From Chloroflexi bacterium TSY (GTDB lineage Bacteria > Chloroflexota > Anaerolineae > Caldilineales > Caldilineaceae): a DNA stretch of 64,000 bases. Under the pieces are notes generated by a model. It worked only from the letters and a program-made list of their open reading frames with translations. It made no database searches and had not been told where the DNA came from. Shown here one piece after another: positions 1-8,418 of this stretch; position 1 is the stretch's first letter; every line of letters begins with the position of its first letter. The position numbers and the translations under genes are program-made. The stretch spans positions 1-64,000 of the forward strand of contig JAHBNG010000045.1 of NCBI GenBank assembly GCA_019217005.1, in the 5' to 3' direction.

Positions 1-101
1 GCCGGGTGCTTGATATGGTATCGGTTGGTGGGCGTCACGGGGTCAACCCGCCGCACGTCACACGGGCGTTGGCAAGCTATCTGGATGGTGAGTCGAGCTA
101 G
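1..101 (+). CDS. 3' end of an unidentified protein (cut by window start)
   Basis: The frame starting at base 3 is open up to the TAG at 99-101 and ends ...RALASYLDGESS. Its residue composition looks like real coding sequence rather than chance, and it is followed by a gap before the convergent regulator gene at 144-362. About 32 residues are visible and they show no domain or motif that I recognise. The upstream part lies outside the window. Confidence 0.45.
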   Translation, partial: RVLDMVSVGGRHGVNPPHVTRALASYLDGESS

Positions 102-143
102 TGATGGAATCCTTCATACGCGATCAGCCAAGATGATACAGTT

Positions 144-362
144 TTACTCGTCTAGCTCTAGATCGTCTTTGAGCAATCGGTCACAAGACACCTTAAATAA
201 ATCCATAATTTTCAATAATAACTCGACAGAGGGTTTGCTTTTGCCTGATTCAATTTGCACGATATGACTGTGTGAGTTGACTTTTAACTTCACTGCTAAT
301 TCCCGTACAGTCATATCGTGTTGTTGTCGTAACGTCCGCAGCTTTTCCCCAAGTCGTTCCAT
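144..362 (-). CDS. Small XRE-family helix-turn-helix regulator
   Basis: A 72-residue protein that is almost entirely one helix-turn-helix domain of the Cro/C1 (XRE) type. It has an N-terminal helix with LRTLRQQHDMTVRELA, a recognition region around residues 28-45 (SHIVQIESGKSKPS) and a closing LLKIMDLF helix. It should bind DNA as a dimer and act as a repressor, in the style of prophage or toxin-antitoxin regulators. No partner gene adjoins it: the neighbours are a gene 3' end and a MITE. The ribosome-binding site upstream of the ATG is weak. The protein has a short acidic tail (KDDLELDE) and no second domain. Confidence 0.8.
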   Translation of the reverse strand: MERLGEKLRTLRQQHDMTVRELAVKLKVNSHSHIVQIESGKSKPSVELLLKIMDLFKVSCDRLLKDDLELDE

Positions 363-510
363 ATATTAATTCCACTAGAGCAACACCATTAGTCTCAGTA
401 GATCCAAATTTCAGGTTTAGAGAGAGAATTTGGGCTAATTAGTTGACATAAATACGTATTTGCCAGTCAATACCTAGCATTTACGTAAAATTTAAGCGAT
501 TTCTAGATAT

Positions 511-1996
511 CTTTACTTTCTGGTAAAGGCTTGAGTGACAAAGGGCACACCGAAAGGGGCGGAAAAAAGAATCCACCCTGAAAAAACGGGATAAAATGTA
601 AAAATAGTGCTCGGCTAGTTTAAGCAGCGGCATTGAGGCGGCGATGAGCGAGAACGCCTTTAGGTAAATGGTGTGAAACCGAGGCCTTTTCCGAAAGTCA
701 GGGTCGAGTTGGTCGGAGTTGGAAAAAGAGCACTCGAGAGAACGCGGCGCAGCCTGCCGGGAGTGGCGAGGCTCTCGATCCCAGTAGCCAGTCGGTATGG
801 GAGGAAGAGAAGCGGCTAAATGGGAAAGAAGATTGCCAGCCAGCAGCCCCAGTTCAGGTAAGCGGAAGCAAGCCTCATCGGCATGAACAAATTGACGATG
901 TAAGCCAATCATCTGCTTGGAAGCCAAGGGGATGTTCAACAGGCCAGCGCTCCAGAGAAAAGATAAATGGTTTCAGCTTGTAAAGCCATGACGGTCGCCA
1001 GAACCAAAGGTGTGTGATAAGCAGGATCCTGAAAGACGTAAATCGAATAGGTGCGGTTGGCTGTATCCACCTTGGTTGTCCTGGGGACGAGATTGTGCCA
1101 TGCTTGATAGCGAATCAGGCGACCACTATAGACAAATTGACCAAACGAGTCTGGAGTTGTGGCCTCGAGTCGCTTTCCCTATAGCATCGAGAGAGCGGAC
1201 GCACAATATCACCATATTCGGTGGTCTGCCTTTTCCTTACGTTCGGGTAACTCATTGCGGCGCGCTGTGCAGTTAATCGCTTCCCGAAGGACAAATCGGT
1301 CGACGTCGCTTTCTAGCATTTCTCTGATTGTAAACCCGGCATCGACCACCGCCACTTCGTCTGACTCCAGTGATTTCTTCGTCTCTTTCAGCAGCTTTTC
1401 CGAAACTCACTTTCCTTTGTGCCTACCTCGCATCTCATGATTGCCTTGAGCAGTGGCACTCGTTTCCCGCCTATCTCCCCGAGCTTATCATCACTCCAAA
1501 GATGAGCGCGGGCAATGCCGACGAGCCGTTGAGTTATAGAGTCGGTTCACTTTCCCTTGCAGCTTCGGTCGCCAGAACCCTGTGATATCTATGCTTTTCA
1601 CTCGGTATCCTTCTAACTTTTTTGCCTCCCATTCCCCTTTCCACTCCACTTCTTCTTGCCACGATGAGAGCAGGCTTGCAATATCCCATGATCCATATCG
1701 AGCTCCACCAGCTTCTTCGGATCTCCTCATCTTCAAACCCTTTCACTCAATCCACTATGGATTGCTCCTCGACTTTTCAGAAACGACCCATTCATCATCG
1801 CCCACATCAGACGCATTACATTTACGTTTGTTCCCACCGGCGTTACTTGCAATACATTCATCAGTACTGCTATAGTTATTTCTGGCACGGTTAGCATTCC
1901 TTCCTCCTTTTTGGTTTCGCTACCTTTAGGATGAAACGCTAACCGCTTTTTGTCACATTTCTCACCTCATCTCTTTTCTTTTACCAGAAAGTAAAG
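511..1996 (-). mobile_element. Insertion sequence, copy 1 of 4 (about 1.5 kb, unassigned DDE family)
   Basis: Terminal inverted repeats CTTTACTTTCTGGTAAA lie at both ends, with a 5-bp target duplication GATAT immediately outside (506-510 and 1997-2001). The same element recurs at 15670, 24951 and 39579 with different duplications (TATAA, CTAAG, TCGAA). This copy is 1486 bp, the shortest and most decayed. It inserted into a MITE whose empty version is at 33034-33250. Confidence 0.9.
620..1897 (-). pseudogene. Transposase remnant of IS copy 1
   Basis: This is the frameshifted relative of the approximately 430-residue transposase that can be reconstructed from the four copies (MLTAPEITIAVLM... 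to ...HRRLNAAA). Several small deletions break it. The C-run is four bases long where the other copies have six or seven, and an AG-CT stretch is lost near 1690-1735. Reconstructed acidic motifs are SIDITGFWRPK and VAVVDAGF, consistent with a DDE enzyme. The copy cannot be functional. Confidence 0.75.
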
Positions 1997-2125
1997 GATA
2001 TGAAATTGGCTGTTTTTGGCAACTGAGATCTGAAAAAATGGCCCCAAAATCCCTTCTCTCCCGACTGAAAATAGTCAAAAACGCCAAATTTGGATCTACT
2101 GAGTCTTGATATTAACAAATAGGTC

Positions 2126-2154
2126 TTGACACTCGTTCTATACTATGATACAAT
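2126..2154 (+). promoter_or_regulatory. Sigma-70-type promoter of the 76-aa gene
   Basis: TTGACA (2126-2131) and TACAAT (2149-2154) are separated by 17 bp, so only one base differs from consensus over both hexamers. It lies 50 bp upstream of the gene start at 2205 and just outside the MITE/IS complex. Confidence 0.75.
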
Positions 2155-2155
2155 T

Positions 2156-2176
2156 CTGGTCACTAAGAATGACCAG
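2156..2176 (+). promoter_or_regulatory. Perfect inverted repeat over the transcription start
   Basis: CTGGTCA (2156-2162) and TGACCAG (2170-2176) form 7-bp perfect arms around a 7-bp spacer. They sit right at the expected +1 of the promoter at 2126-2154. Position suggests a repressor operator. It could instead be a 5'-UTR hairpin. Confidence 0.5.
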
Positions 2177-2204
2177 GCTCTGAGTTTACTCAAGAAGGAG
2201 GAAA

Positions 2205-2435
2205 ATGATGGCAGCCGTACCACCAACCGAACTCTTACGGCAATGGGAACTGGAACAGATCACACCAGAGATGGCCATCGGCCAGTTGATCCAGAACCAA
2301 GTCAAGCAGCAAGAGTTACTCGAACTTAATAGTCGTACACTTTCCATTATTCGTTTTGATGTTGATAGCTTGAATACCCATACAGGGTTGCCGCCACGCG
2401 ATCGAGGCAACCGGAAACACCCCAAACAAAGCTGA
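2205..2435 (+). CDS. 76-aa hypothetical protein with its own promoter and terminator
   Basis: The start is supported by a strong AAGGAGG (2195-2201) four bases upstream of tandem ATGs at 2205 and 2208. The gene is bracketed by a near-consensus promoter and a rho-independent terminator, so it is a complete single-gene unit. The product is mostly predicted helix (residues 8-50, ELLRQWELEQITPEMAIGQL region, Gln/Glu/Leu-rich) with a basic Pro/Arg tail. There is no signal peptide or membrane segment. No family is recognised. The operator-like repeat at its start site suggests controlled expression. Confidence 0.7.
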   Translation: MMAAVPPTELLRQWELEQITPEMAIGQLIQNQVKQQELLELNSRTLSIIRFDVDSLNTHTGLPPRDRGNRKHPKQS

Positions 2436-2488
2436 AGCCGATCTCTGAGCAACTAAGCGAATCAACACCCTTCGAGTCGAAGGCAACC

Positions 2489-2526
2489 GCCCTGCACAGT
2501 CTCGTCCACTGTGGAGGGCTTTTCTC
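2489..2526 (+). terminator. Rho-independent terminator
   Basis: The GCCCT/CACAGT arm (2489-2500) pairs with ACTGTG/GGGC (2508-2519) across a 7-base loop. It is followed by TTTTCTCTGTT, 54 bp after the stop of the 76-aa gene. Confidence 0.75.
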
Positions 2527-3006
2527 TGTTATTATAGGTTGAGATGGGGATTGCATCAAGTTCTATTGGGTTGATATACTAGGAACCGATACGATGAGGA
2601 GTCATTAGCAGATTGCGGATATTCAGAGCGGCAAGCAATACCTGGAACAACTCCTCAAGGAATGACCACTAGACAACTCAGTGTCGCAAGTTTATAGAGC
2701 AGAGTCGACGCCTTTTGCGTCTGGATCGCAGTCGTGATACACTATCCACTATTGCTTCGAGGTCGAGTCCAGTGTTCCCACATCTAGTGTTAGAGTAATT
2801 GCGTGAAGGTGACACCAACCTGTGCAAGCTGACGTGAATTTGCTGATGCCCGAGGAGGTGCTGCGGTTTTTAACCGCCATCGGCACAGCGCGATCGGGAG
2901 TATGACCTCGAATTTAGGCTGGCACGCAGCGCTCAAGGCTACTTCTGATGCAGGACAACCTCAACTCGCTCCTTTACCCTCATATTCTTCAACGGAGGGA
3001 TTCAAA
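2527..3006. other. Intergenic stretch, no complete gene
   Basis: I see no complete gene here. Positions 2835-2904 could be read as a 22-residue fragment (LLMPEEVLRFLTAIG...) ending TGA, possibly the tail of a lost gene. The frame that extends the dioxygenase upstream to 2902 has no ribosome-binding site. Confidence 0.4.
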
Positions 3007-3846
3007 ATGCATGAAGTAACCGATGAAGAGAAATTTCTTTTCGATATTCAGGGATTTCTGATTTTGCGAAAGGCCATCGATCGCGATCTGGTTGAAGCGC
3101 TCGATCGGACTGTGGTCGAGAATGAAGCGATCGACCACGACGAGAGTTGGGCGAATGGATTGCCGGTCGTCACAGCACAGCACTTTATCAAGGACACCAA
3201 GATAGAACATCAGGTTCGATTGAATGGCCTTCCTCGGCTAAACCCCGTTTTCGACCGGTTGATCGCACACCCGGCCGTCCTGCCCTACCTCAAAGCATTC
3301 ATGGGCGAGCCACAGCTCGTGAACACCTGGTCGATCTCGAAATATGAAGGTCGTGAAGCCACCAGATGGCACCACGGCCTGCCAACCGAGGAGTACACGG
3401 TGCGTGACGGTGTGATTCGATCGCCCATGGTAAATGTTGTCACCATGCTCACGCCGAATCACCCCGGCGACGGTTGCTTTGCGGTGATACCGGGCTCGCA
3501 CAAGAAGAATTTCAATCTCGATTACCAACGCTGGGGAACCGCCGGCTTGGATACTCCGGGGGCGCTTGAAATTACGGGCGATCCGGGAGACGTCATGATA
3601 TTCACTGAGGCGCTCACACACACGGGCGCGGCGAAGACGACCTCTCGGAGGCGAACGACCCTGCAGTACAATCACGTCCACCGCAATCGGGCCTGTCCCA
3701 TGTGGGATCATCACAACGCCCGGCATTACTGGATGCCGCCATCAATTCGAAAGCGCTTTACACCGGAACAAAGAAAGCTCACCCACTGGATGGATTATAC
3801 AATTCCCGATCGCTCGGTCCCCGGGGCAGAGAGAATTGACGACTGA
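3007..3846 (+). CDS. Phytanoyl-CoA dioxygenase (PhyH) family protein
   Basis: This is a predicted non-haem Fe(II)/2-oxoglutarate oxygenase of the PhyH family, a group that hydroxylates small molecules or lipids. The substrate cannot be read from sequence. The double-stranded beta-helix core runs over about residues 115-245. The distal His and anchoring Arg are recognisable (THTGAAKTTSRRR). The first metal site is read as WHHGLP, so the usual H-x-D acid is not obvious. The ATG at 3007 is preferred over the upstream frame at 2902 because GGAGG lies 8 bases before it and the protein (279 aa) then begins with the family-typical short N-terminus. It precedes a sugar ABC operon, which suggests oxidation of an imported substrate. 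Confidence 0.75.
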   Translation: MHEVTDEEKFLFDIQGFLILRKAIDRDLVEALDRTVVENEAIDHDESWANGLPVVTAQHFIKDTKIEHQVRLNGLPRLNPVFDRLIAHPAVLPYLKAFMGEPQLVNTWSISKYEGREATRWHHGLPTEEYTVRDGVIRSPMVNVVTMLTPNHPGDGCFAVIPGSHKKNFNLDYQRWGTAGLDTPGALEITGDPGDVMIFTEALTHTGAAKTTSRRRTTLQYNHVHRNRACPMWDHHNARHYWMPPSIRKRFTPEQRKLTHWMDYTIPDRSVPGAERIDD

Positions 3847-3954
3847 ACGACAAATGAAGGTTGCTGAGCTTCGTTGAATATCTACAACCAGGGGGTCTTC
3901 TACTCACTTTTTCTCCTACCACTTAATACCATCAATTCCCAAAGGAGGCAAACG

Positions 3955-5292
3955 ATGCAACAGGTACTTTCAAGACGTGCGTTTTTGAAGGCAGCAGCAC
4001 CAGGCACTGATGGAGCAGCCCAAGCAGCCCCGGTTGAACTACAGTGGTGGTCCTTTGCGCTGGGACTGCCGTCGGATCTCTATCCCCACGGCCAGTGGGA
4101 GCAGGATATGGCTGACAAGTATATGCAGGAGCATCCCGATGTCCAGATCGCTTATCAAGCCATGGGGTGGGATGCGTTGACCAAGATGGCGACTGCCGTT
4201 TCCGCTGGCAATCCGCCGAATCTGATCTTGCGTGGCGGGGTTGACCAGATCCTCTATGCGCTGGAAGGTGATGTGGCTTTGGAAGTGGAACTGCCCCAGG
4301 AGTTCCTGGACGATCTGCCCGCGGGTTGGTACGATGGTATGCTCTATCAGGGCAAAAACTATATGGTGCCCTTCTATACGCTGGCCAACGGCATGACCAT
4401 CAACCTGGACATCATCGAAGGGGCGGATGCCATGGATCTGGTGCCCGCTGCACCGGAACGCACCTGGAGCTTCGATGACTATTTGGAGCTGATGAAGGCG
4501 TGTACCTTTGAGCGGGACGATGGCAGCCAGGTGTGGGGTGCGGTCTTCTCTACTCAACAGTCCAACCCGTTCTTCTATTGGCCGGAGCAGGTTCTCAGTT
4601 GGAACTGGGGGACTGACACCGTGGAACTCAAGGATAGCCAGTGGCGCTGCAAACTGGGAGATGAGGAAGGGTTGGCCTGGTTGCAGTGGATGCAGGATCT
4701 CCACTTCGTACACAATGTTGTTCCCAATCCGTCGGGGTTGAGCGCAAATCGCTGGGAGTTCTGGAATCAGAATGCTCTCCTAGGCGGCATCGGTCCCAGC
4801 ATTGGGTGGGCACGGCGTCCGGGTATGGAAGTCGATCCCGAGACGTTAGTGGTCACCGACACCGAACACGGAATTGACTGGATCTTTGTCCAGCCACCGA
4901 CCAATCCAGGCGTCGACCACTCCTCGTATTGGGGCGGGCCGCTGCTTGACGTGAACATCGTCCTCTTCCGTGCCGGGGATGAGGCGACGATCCAACCATC
5001 CATTGATTTCTCCCTTTGGCTGACCAATGCCGAGAACCAGAAATGGTTGGCCCAATATCTGTTACCGGTGCGCATGTCCGCTTTGGAAGGGGTTGAAGAT
5101 CCTATGTTACAGTGGCACTTTGAACATTACATTCCCTATGGACGGCAGAGGATGTCGGCCAACGGCGGACGCGCCCGCGAAGTTGTCGAGCAACTAGAAC
5201 TGGTGCTGCAAAAGATTTTCCTGCCTACCCCACCTGAGGAAGCTGTGGCAGAGTTCTGCACCACAGTTGAGAAACTTGATTGGTTTGTATAA
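3955..5292 (+). CDS. ABC transporter solute-binding protein (family 1) with truncated signal
   Basis: This is a 445-residue extracellular binding protein of the maltose/glycerol-3-phosphate type, first gene of a transporter whose two permeases follow directly. AAAGGAGG at 3941-3948 fixes the start at 3955. A twin-arginine motif SRRAFLK is present (residues 6-12). The hydrophobic stretch and lipobox Cys seen in the paralogues at 11053 and 58762 are missing: AAAPGTDGAAQAAP follows directly. Export or lipid anchoring is therefore doubtful. The mature part keeps family features (WWSF, Trp-rich ligand cleft, NPPNLIL). Ligand unknown; carbohydrate likely. Confidence 0.85.
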   Translation: MQQVLSRRAFLKAAAPGTDGAAQAAPVELQWWSFALGLPSDLYPHGQWEQDMADKYMQEHPDVQIAYQAMGWDALTKMATAVSAGNPPNLILRGGVDQILYALEGDVALEVELPQEFLDDLPAGWYDGMLYQGKNYMVPFYTLANGMTINLDIIEGADAMDLVPAAPERTWSFDDYLELMKACTFERDDGSQVWGAVFSTQQSNPFFYWPEQVLSWNWGTDTVELKDSQWRCKLGDEEGLAWLQWMQDLHFVHNVVPNPSGLSANRWEFWNQNALLGGIGPSIGWARRPGMEVDPETLVVTDTEHGIDWIFVQPPTNPGVDHSSYWGGPLLDVNIVLFRAGDEATIQPSIDFSLWLTNAENQKWLAQYLLPVRMSALEGVEDPMLQWHFEHYIPYGRQRMSANGGRAREVVEQLELVLQKIFLPTPPEEAVAEFCTTVEKLDWFV

Positions 5293-5294
5293 AT

Positions 5295-6203
5295 ATGAGG
5301 AAGCGATTGCCGTGGCAGCGCATGAGTTACGCAACGCTGGAGAAGGCCTGGGGCTATCTGTTGATTGCTCCGTTCATGGCCTTCTTCATCGTCTTTTTTT
5401 TGGTCCCCTATGGGATGGTGATCTGGTTGAGCTTCGTTGATTGGCATCCTCGTGGGGTCACCGAGTTTGTGGGCTGGCAAAACTATGCCGATGTCATTGA
5501 GATGAGCAGCGCGCGCAAAGCGATGGTAAATTCGTTCTACTACGCCTTAATGGTGGTGCCGTTGTCGACCGCACTCTCTCTACTGACAGCCATTTTGATC
5601 GTTTCGCTGCGCAGCCGCACCCTGCGCGGCTTTTTTCAAGCCACCTTCTATCTACCCGGCGTGATCTCTGGTTTGGCCGTGGCCATCATCTGGCGTTTTG
5701 TCTTTGACTTTCACGTGGGTGTGCTCAACCACTTCTTGTCGCTTGCAAGCCTGGAGCCAGTCAACTGGCTGGGGAATAATATATACACGGCATTGCCATC
5801 GTTGGCGGGCATGGCTATTTTGTCCAGCAATGGCGTGACCATCATCATATTCTGCGCGGCGCTGGTGGGGATACCCAACAGTCTCTATGATGCCGCCGCG
5901 GTTGATGGTGCCGCGTTTTGGCGGCAGCATTGGTCTATCACGTTGCCATTGTTGACGCCAGCTTTGTTATATGTCATCGTTGTCTCCACCTTGGGTGCGC
6001 TACAGGTCTTTGTTCCTGTCTTTGTGCTCACTCGTGGAGGACCTGTACATAGTACGATGACGGTCGGTTACTATATCTACAATCAACTGATCTTCTACGG
6101 CAATGCGGGGACGGCGGCCGCGGCTGGTTTGTTGCTGCTGGTCGCAACCATCGGCCTGACGATTATGCAATTCCGCCGCTTCTCGCAAGTGGTGGAATTC
6201 TGA
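5295..6203 (+). CDS. Carbohydrate ABC transporter permease (MalF/UgpA type)
   Basis: An inner-membrane subunit with six predicted membrane segments. It carries the cytoplasmic EAA loop DAAAVDGAAFWRQHWSITLP (around residues 200-219), which docks the ATPase. It lies 2 bp after the binding-protein stop. An alternative start at 5280 would overlap that stop. No ATPase is encoded nearby, so a shared MalK/UgpC-type ATPase elsewhere is expected. Confidence 0.88.
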   Translation: MRKRLPWQRMSYATLEKAWGYLLIAPFMAFFIVFFLVPYGMVIWLSFVDWHPRGVTEFVGWQNYADVIEMSSARKAMVNSFYYALMVVPLSTALSLLTAILIVSLRSRTLRGFFQATFYLPGVISGLAVAIIWRFVFDFHVGVLNHFLSLASLEPVNWLGNNIYTALPSLAGMAILSSNGVTIIIFCAALVGIPNSLYDAAAVDGAAFWRQHWSITLPLLTPALLYVIVVSTLGALQVFVPVFVLTRGGPVHSTMTVGYYIYNQLIFYGNAGTAAAAGLLLLVATIGLTIMQFRRFSQVVEF

Positions 6204-6329
6204 TATGTATTGCGTGTTGCGTATTGCGTGATACCAGTCGAGAATCTGGTTGGGTTGCAGGAGTCTATCCCGCTAGTTGGGTATTTATTTTTCTGGATTC
6301 GCCTAGAACATCGAAAATATCGTTATACG

Positions 6330-7271
6330 ATGACTAAACGGTGGCTTATGGCAACAAAAGGAACTGTCCTGAAGAACGGAAGCGTCTCTATGATTGAGAC
6401 TGTGCGCGTGCAAATTCTGCCAGAAGGAACAACCAGTGCGCTGCGCTACCTCGCGCTCATCCTGATTCTCCTGTTGGCTGCCGTCTCGCTCTTTCCGCTC
6501 TATTGGGCCATCGTCACAAGTTTCAAACATCCACAGGATGTGGCGACGGTCCCGCCTTCGTTTGCTTTGACTCGACCCGTGCTCAAGAACTATATCGATC
6601 TGATCCAGGGCACTGGGGTGGCCAATGCACCAGTTGTGCGCTGGTTCTGGAATAGCGTGTTTACCAGTGTCGTATCCACGGCTGGCGTGGTCTTGCTGGC
6701 CTCCCTGGCCGGCTATAGTTTTGCCCGCAAGCAGTTTCCAGGCCGTGACAAAATTTTCTGGCTCGTTATTAGCACCATGCTTGTCCCCGCCTGGTCAACG
6801 ATCATTGCCATATATGTCTTGACGCTGCGCATGGGGCTGCATGATACGTATTGGGCGCTGATTTTGCCGGGGCTCGCTTCACCCTTTGCCGTTTTTCTGT
6901 TGCGCCAATTTGCGATCACGCTGCCGGAGGAACTTTTTCAAGCCGCCAAGATTGACGGTGCCAGTGAGTTGCAACTCTGGTGGCGCATCACTCTGCCCTT
7001 GTCAAAGCCCGTTTTGGCCACGCTGGCTATTTTCACGTTTGTGGCCCATTGGAACGATTTCTTGTGGCCGCTGTTGGTGTTGAACAAACAGCAAATCTAT
7101 ACACTGCCCGTAGGGGTGTCGATCATCATGTATCAGATCCAGGGAGCTGGACCCTCCTACGGCATTGGCATGGCCGCCGCCATTCTGATGTCGGTGCTAC
7201 CCATCATTGCTTTTCTGCTGATGCAGCGCCAGATGATCGAAGGGATTACGATTGGGTCGTTGAAAGGGTGA
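6330..7271 (+). CDS. Carbohydrate ABC transporter permease (MalG/UgpE type)
   Basis: This is the second permease of the cluster, with six membrane segments and the EAA loop QAAKIDGASELQLWWRITLP. The frame is open from 6210, but 6205-6320 looks non-coding (it repeats TGCGTATTGCGTG-like words). Starts at 6330, 6348 or 6390 are all possible. From 6390 the protein is 293 residues, closest to the family norm. Spacing from the first permease is therefore 100-190 bp, unusually wide for such a pair. Confidence 0.85.
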   Translation: MTKRWLMATKGTVLKNGSVSMIETVRVQILPEGTTSALRYLALILILLLAAVSLFPLYWAIVTSFKHPQDVATVPPSFALTRPVLKNYIDLIQGTGVANAPVVRWFWNSVFTSVVSTAGVVLLASLAGYSFARKQFPGRDKIFWLVISTMLVPAWSTIIAIYVLTLRMGLHDTYWALILPGLASPFAVFLLRQFAITLPEELFQAAKIDGASELQLWWRITLPLSKPVLATLAIFTFVAHWNDFLWPLLVLNKQQIYTLPVGVSIIMYQIQGAGPSYGIGMAAAILMSVLPIIAFLLMQRQMIEGITIGSLKG

Positions 7272-7307
7272 TCGATTAGGAATAGCACTGAATTGACTTG
7301 CCCATTT

Positions 7308-7356
7308 AGAGATTGGAGATTGGATACGCCAATGTAATCTCTAATCTCCAATCTCT
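7308..7356 (+). promoter_or_regulatory. Perfect 14-bp inverted repeat between permease and PhyH gene
   Basis: AGAGATTGGAGATT (7308-7321) and its exact inverse (7343-7356) enclose a 21-base spacer that also contains partial repeats. There is no T-run, so it is more likely an mRNA processing/stability hairpin or a short repeat element than a terminator. Confidence 0.5.
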
Positions 7357-7384
7357 GATGACTAGCTAAAACAAGGAGTTGTTC

Positions 7385-8266
7385 ATGAATACCGATCATG
7401 TTCAAAAGCCCGAACTGGGGTATCGCTACGAATTTGGGCTAGATGAGTTGGATGCGGCCCAGGCATGTGTCGAGGCGCACGGATTTGCGGTTGTCAAGAA
7501 TGTATTGCCGCAGGAGATGGTTGAGGAGTTGAAGGAATCGGTGCTGGAGGTGCTCGACCCCAATGGTGCATTGGGGCCCGGCGAGAGCCATACACACCTT
7601 TCGTTTATCGAGCATTCGTCCGCGCTGTGGAAAGCTCTCGACCATGAGCCCTTTATGCGGGCGCAATCTGTTTTTTGTCAGGCCACAGAGTTGACAATCA
7701 ATCGCACGGCCGCAATTATCCGCAATCCCGGCTCAGAGCCCCTACGCTGGCACTCGGATTGGTGCGGGTTCTCCAATGGTGCACCTCAGTTTTCCGGCGA
7801 CATCCTAAACCGTGGCCCCTGGCCGTCGGGTCTTTGGTTCTACCTCACCGGCTCCAACCCCAAGCACGGTGGGCTGGCCGTGATTGAAGATTCTCACATA
7901 TCCAACTGGTCAGGCCCCGAAGGGTTTGAGTTAACTGCTGATCGCCGCTCCTTTATGCGTCTGGGCGGCGACACTGAAGGCTATGTGGGCTTCGATGTAC
8001 CTGGCGTCGTCCCTCTCTTCACCGAGCCGGGTGATGAGATCGTCTTTGCCTCACGCACCTATCACGCTGCTTTCTCCAATCAGACCGATCAGGTGCGCCT
8101 CTCTTGTGGGGTCGGTTTGCGCCCGCGCAGTTACCGAATTGAAGCACCCTGGCCGCTTGCCGAGTCGGCGCAGGCATTTGTCAAGGCACTGCCCACGCAT
8201 CTACAGCCTATGGTAGAAAACTATGTGGGTATCGATCCAAGCTGGCGCGGCGAGGAGACAATGTAG
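7385..8266 (+). CDS. Phytanoyl-CoA dioxygenase (PhyH) family protein
   Basis: A 293-residue Fe(II)/2-oxoglutarate oxygenase homologue. The iron-binding H-x-D is visible as WHSDWCG. The distal His is in TYHAAFSN and the oxoglutarate-binding Arg in QVRLSCG, so the active site looks complete. AAGGAG at 7373-7378 sets the ATG at 7385; an in-frame TTG at 7379 is less likely. It follows the transporter genes and probably modifies the imported compound. It is only distantly similar to the PhyH proteins at 3007 and 22112, so it is not a recent duplicate. Substrate unknown. Confidence 0.85.
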   Translation: MNTDHVQKPELGYRYEFGLDELDAAQACVEAHGFAVVKNVLPQEMVEELKESVLEVLDPNGALGPGESHTHLSFIEHSSALWKALDHEPFMRAQSVFCQATELTINRTAAIIRNPGSEPLRWHSDWCGFSNGAPQFSGDILNRGPWPSGLWFYLTGSNPKHGGLAVIEDSHISNWSGPEGFELTADRRSFMRLGGDTEGYVGFDVPGVVPLFTEPGDEIVFASRTYHAAFSNQTDQVRLSCGVGLRPRSYRIEAPWPLAESAQAFVKALPTHLQPMVENYVGIDPSWRGEETM

Positions 8267-8418
8267 TTTTGGGATCGACAACTAAACTGGACACAACAGC
8301 ATTTGTACAGGTACTCGAACAGTTGGCGGGCATTCGTCTGGACAGTGGGTGATCGATCGAGTTGCCCCCAATGAACATCTACATTGGCATAAACAGGAGC
8401 TAGATAGAGGCCGAACTC

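Larger units (their letters stand above)
394..2103. repeat. MITE family A, copy 1, interrupted by IS copy 1
   Basis: The ends are CTCAGTAGATCCAAATT and its inverted complement. Without the IS (511-1996) and its 5-bp duplication the element is about 219 bp. It matches the uninterrupted copy at 33034-33250 along its length, including the AT-rich interior. It encodes nothing. A 3-bp GTC flanks both ends when the ends are taken as TCAGT/ACTGA. Confidence 0.8.

Noticed and set aside
2902..3006. 35-residue N-terminal extension of the first PhyH protein
   Set aside because: No ribosome-binding site at 2902, whereas GGAGG precedes the ATG at 3007, and the extension is not family-like.
3238..3726. 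162-codon minus-strand frame
   Set aside because: Antisense to the PhyH gene at 3007 with no start signal; the + frame carries the oxygenase motifs.
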